Shown here piece by piece: positions 38,175-38,282 of a stretch of 38,282 nt of DNA. Source of the DNA: Limnobaculum eriocheiris. Lineage in GTDB: Bacteria > Pseudomonadota > Gammaproteobacteria > Enterobacterales > Enterobacteriaceae. Under the pieces are notes generated by a model that saw only the letters and a program-made list of their open reading frames with translations, was not told the origin of the DNA and did not search any database. The first letter of the stretch is position 1, and each line of letters opens with the position of its first letter. The DNA lies in NCBI RefSeq assembly GCF_021010575.1, contig NZ_JAJNAG010000031.1, positions 1 through 38,282 of the forward strand. Direction: 5' to 3'. Position numbers and translations under genes: made by a program.

Positions 38175-38282
38175 AAGCCTGGCAGTTCCCTACTCTCGCA
38201 TGGGGAAGCCCCACACTACCATCGGCGCTACGGCGTTTCACTTCTGAGTTCGGCATGGGGTCAGGTGGGACCACCGCGCTAT
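38175..38282 (-). rRNA. rrf: 5S ribosomal RNA, proximal copy (cut by window edge)
   Basis: 108 of about 120 nt of a 5S gene on the minus strand; the 5' end lies beyond the window. Apart from helix I (GCCAGGC at its 3' side) it is identical to the distal copy over the visible part. 23S and 16S genes are expected further right. Confidence 0.97.

Overview
The window looks like chromosomal DNA of an enterobacterium (order Enterobacterales). Most proteins read as close orthologues of E. coli proteins (GroEL/GroES, FxsA, AspA, DcuA, CutA, DsbD, YjeI, KdgR, RNase Z, MdaB, GltP, Acs-YjcH-ActP, AqpZ), but intergenic regions are very AT-rich and several genes are not in the E. coli context. A genus such as Budvicia, Pragia or Limnobaculum is possible. 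That is a guess from general resemblance, not a sequence-proven assignment.

Layout. 1-126 is the right end of an IS1-family element cut by the window edge. 346-1563 is a FliB-type lysine N-methylase gene, convergent with groEL. 1653-4302 (minus) holds groEL, groES (with a recognisable heat-shock promoter) and fxsA. 4519-9792 (plus) is the anaerobic aspartate/fumarate block aspA-dcuA followed by cutA-dsbD. aspA has a strong CRP-type site and a small candidate leader ORF in front of it. tRNA-Phe(GAA) follows at 9929. In E. coli the corresponding pheU lies next to the same genes.

10042-16023 is an AT-rich insertion relative to that ancestral order: a long non-coding leader, a JUMPstart/ops element (RfaH recruitment), then wecA-like, wza, wzb and wzc. 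These are the initiating and export/tyrosine-phosphorylation modules of a surface polysaccharide, without glycosyltransferases, flippase or polymerase. 16035-24136 is a minus-strand series of mostly separate units: yjeI, a long-form tehB, an exported ParB/Srx-fold protein, an orphan PapI/FaeA-like regulator, a D-2-hydroxyacid dehydrogenase, kdgR, a GNAT acetyltransferase, RNase Z and mdaB. 24401-27419 (plus) has an azlCD branched-chain amino acid exporter pair and a GAF-PAS-PAS-GGDEF protein. 27451-30923 (minus) has a MATE transporter, its probable TetR-type regulator and gltP. 31775-35751 (plus) is the acetate-scavenging operon acs-yjcH-actP, followed by a broken zinc-ribbon gene and aqpZ.

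The right end is the distal part of an rRNA operon on the minus strand: 5S - tRNA-Thr(GGT) - 5S - terminator, as in E. coli rrnD, plus a decayed extra copy of the 5S 3' end and terminator. The two 5S copies differ by a compensated base pair in helix I.

No CRISPR array, prophage, toxin-antitoxin pair or recognisable defence system was seen. The points most worth a second look are the stand-alone ops-wecA-wza-wzb-wzc cassette beside tRNA-Phe, the extra segment inside Wza, the orphan PapI-like regulator, the exported ParB/Srx protein, and the small ORF/hairpin in the aspA leader.
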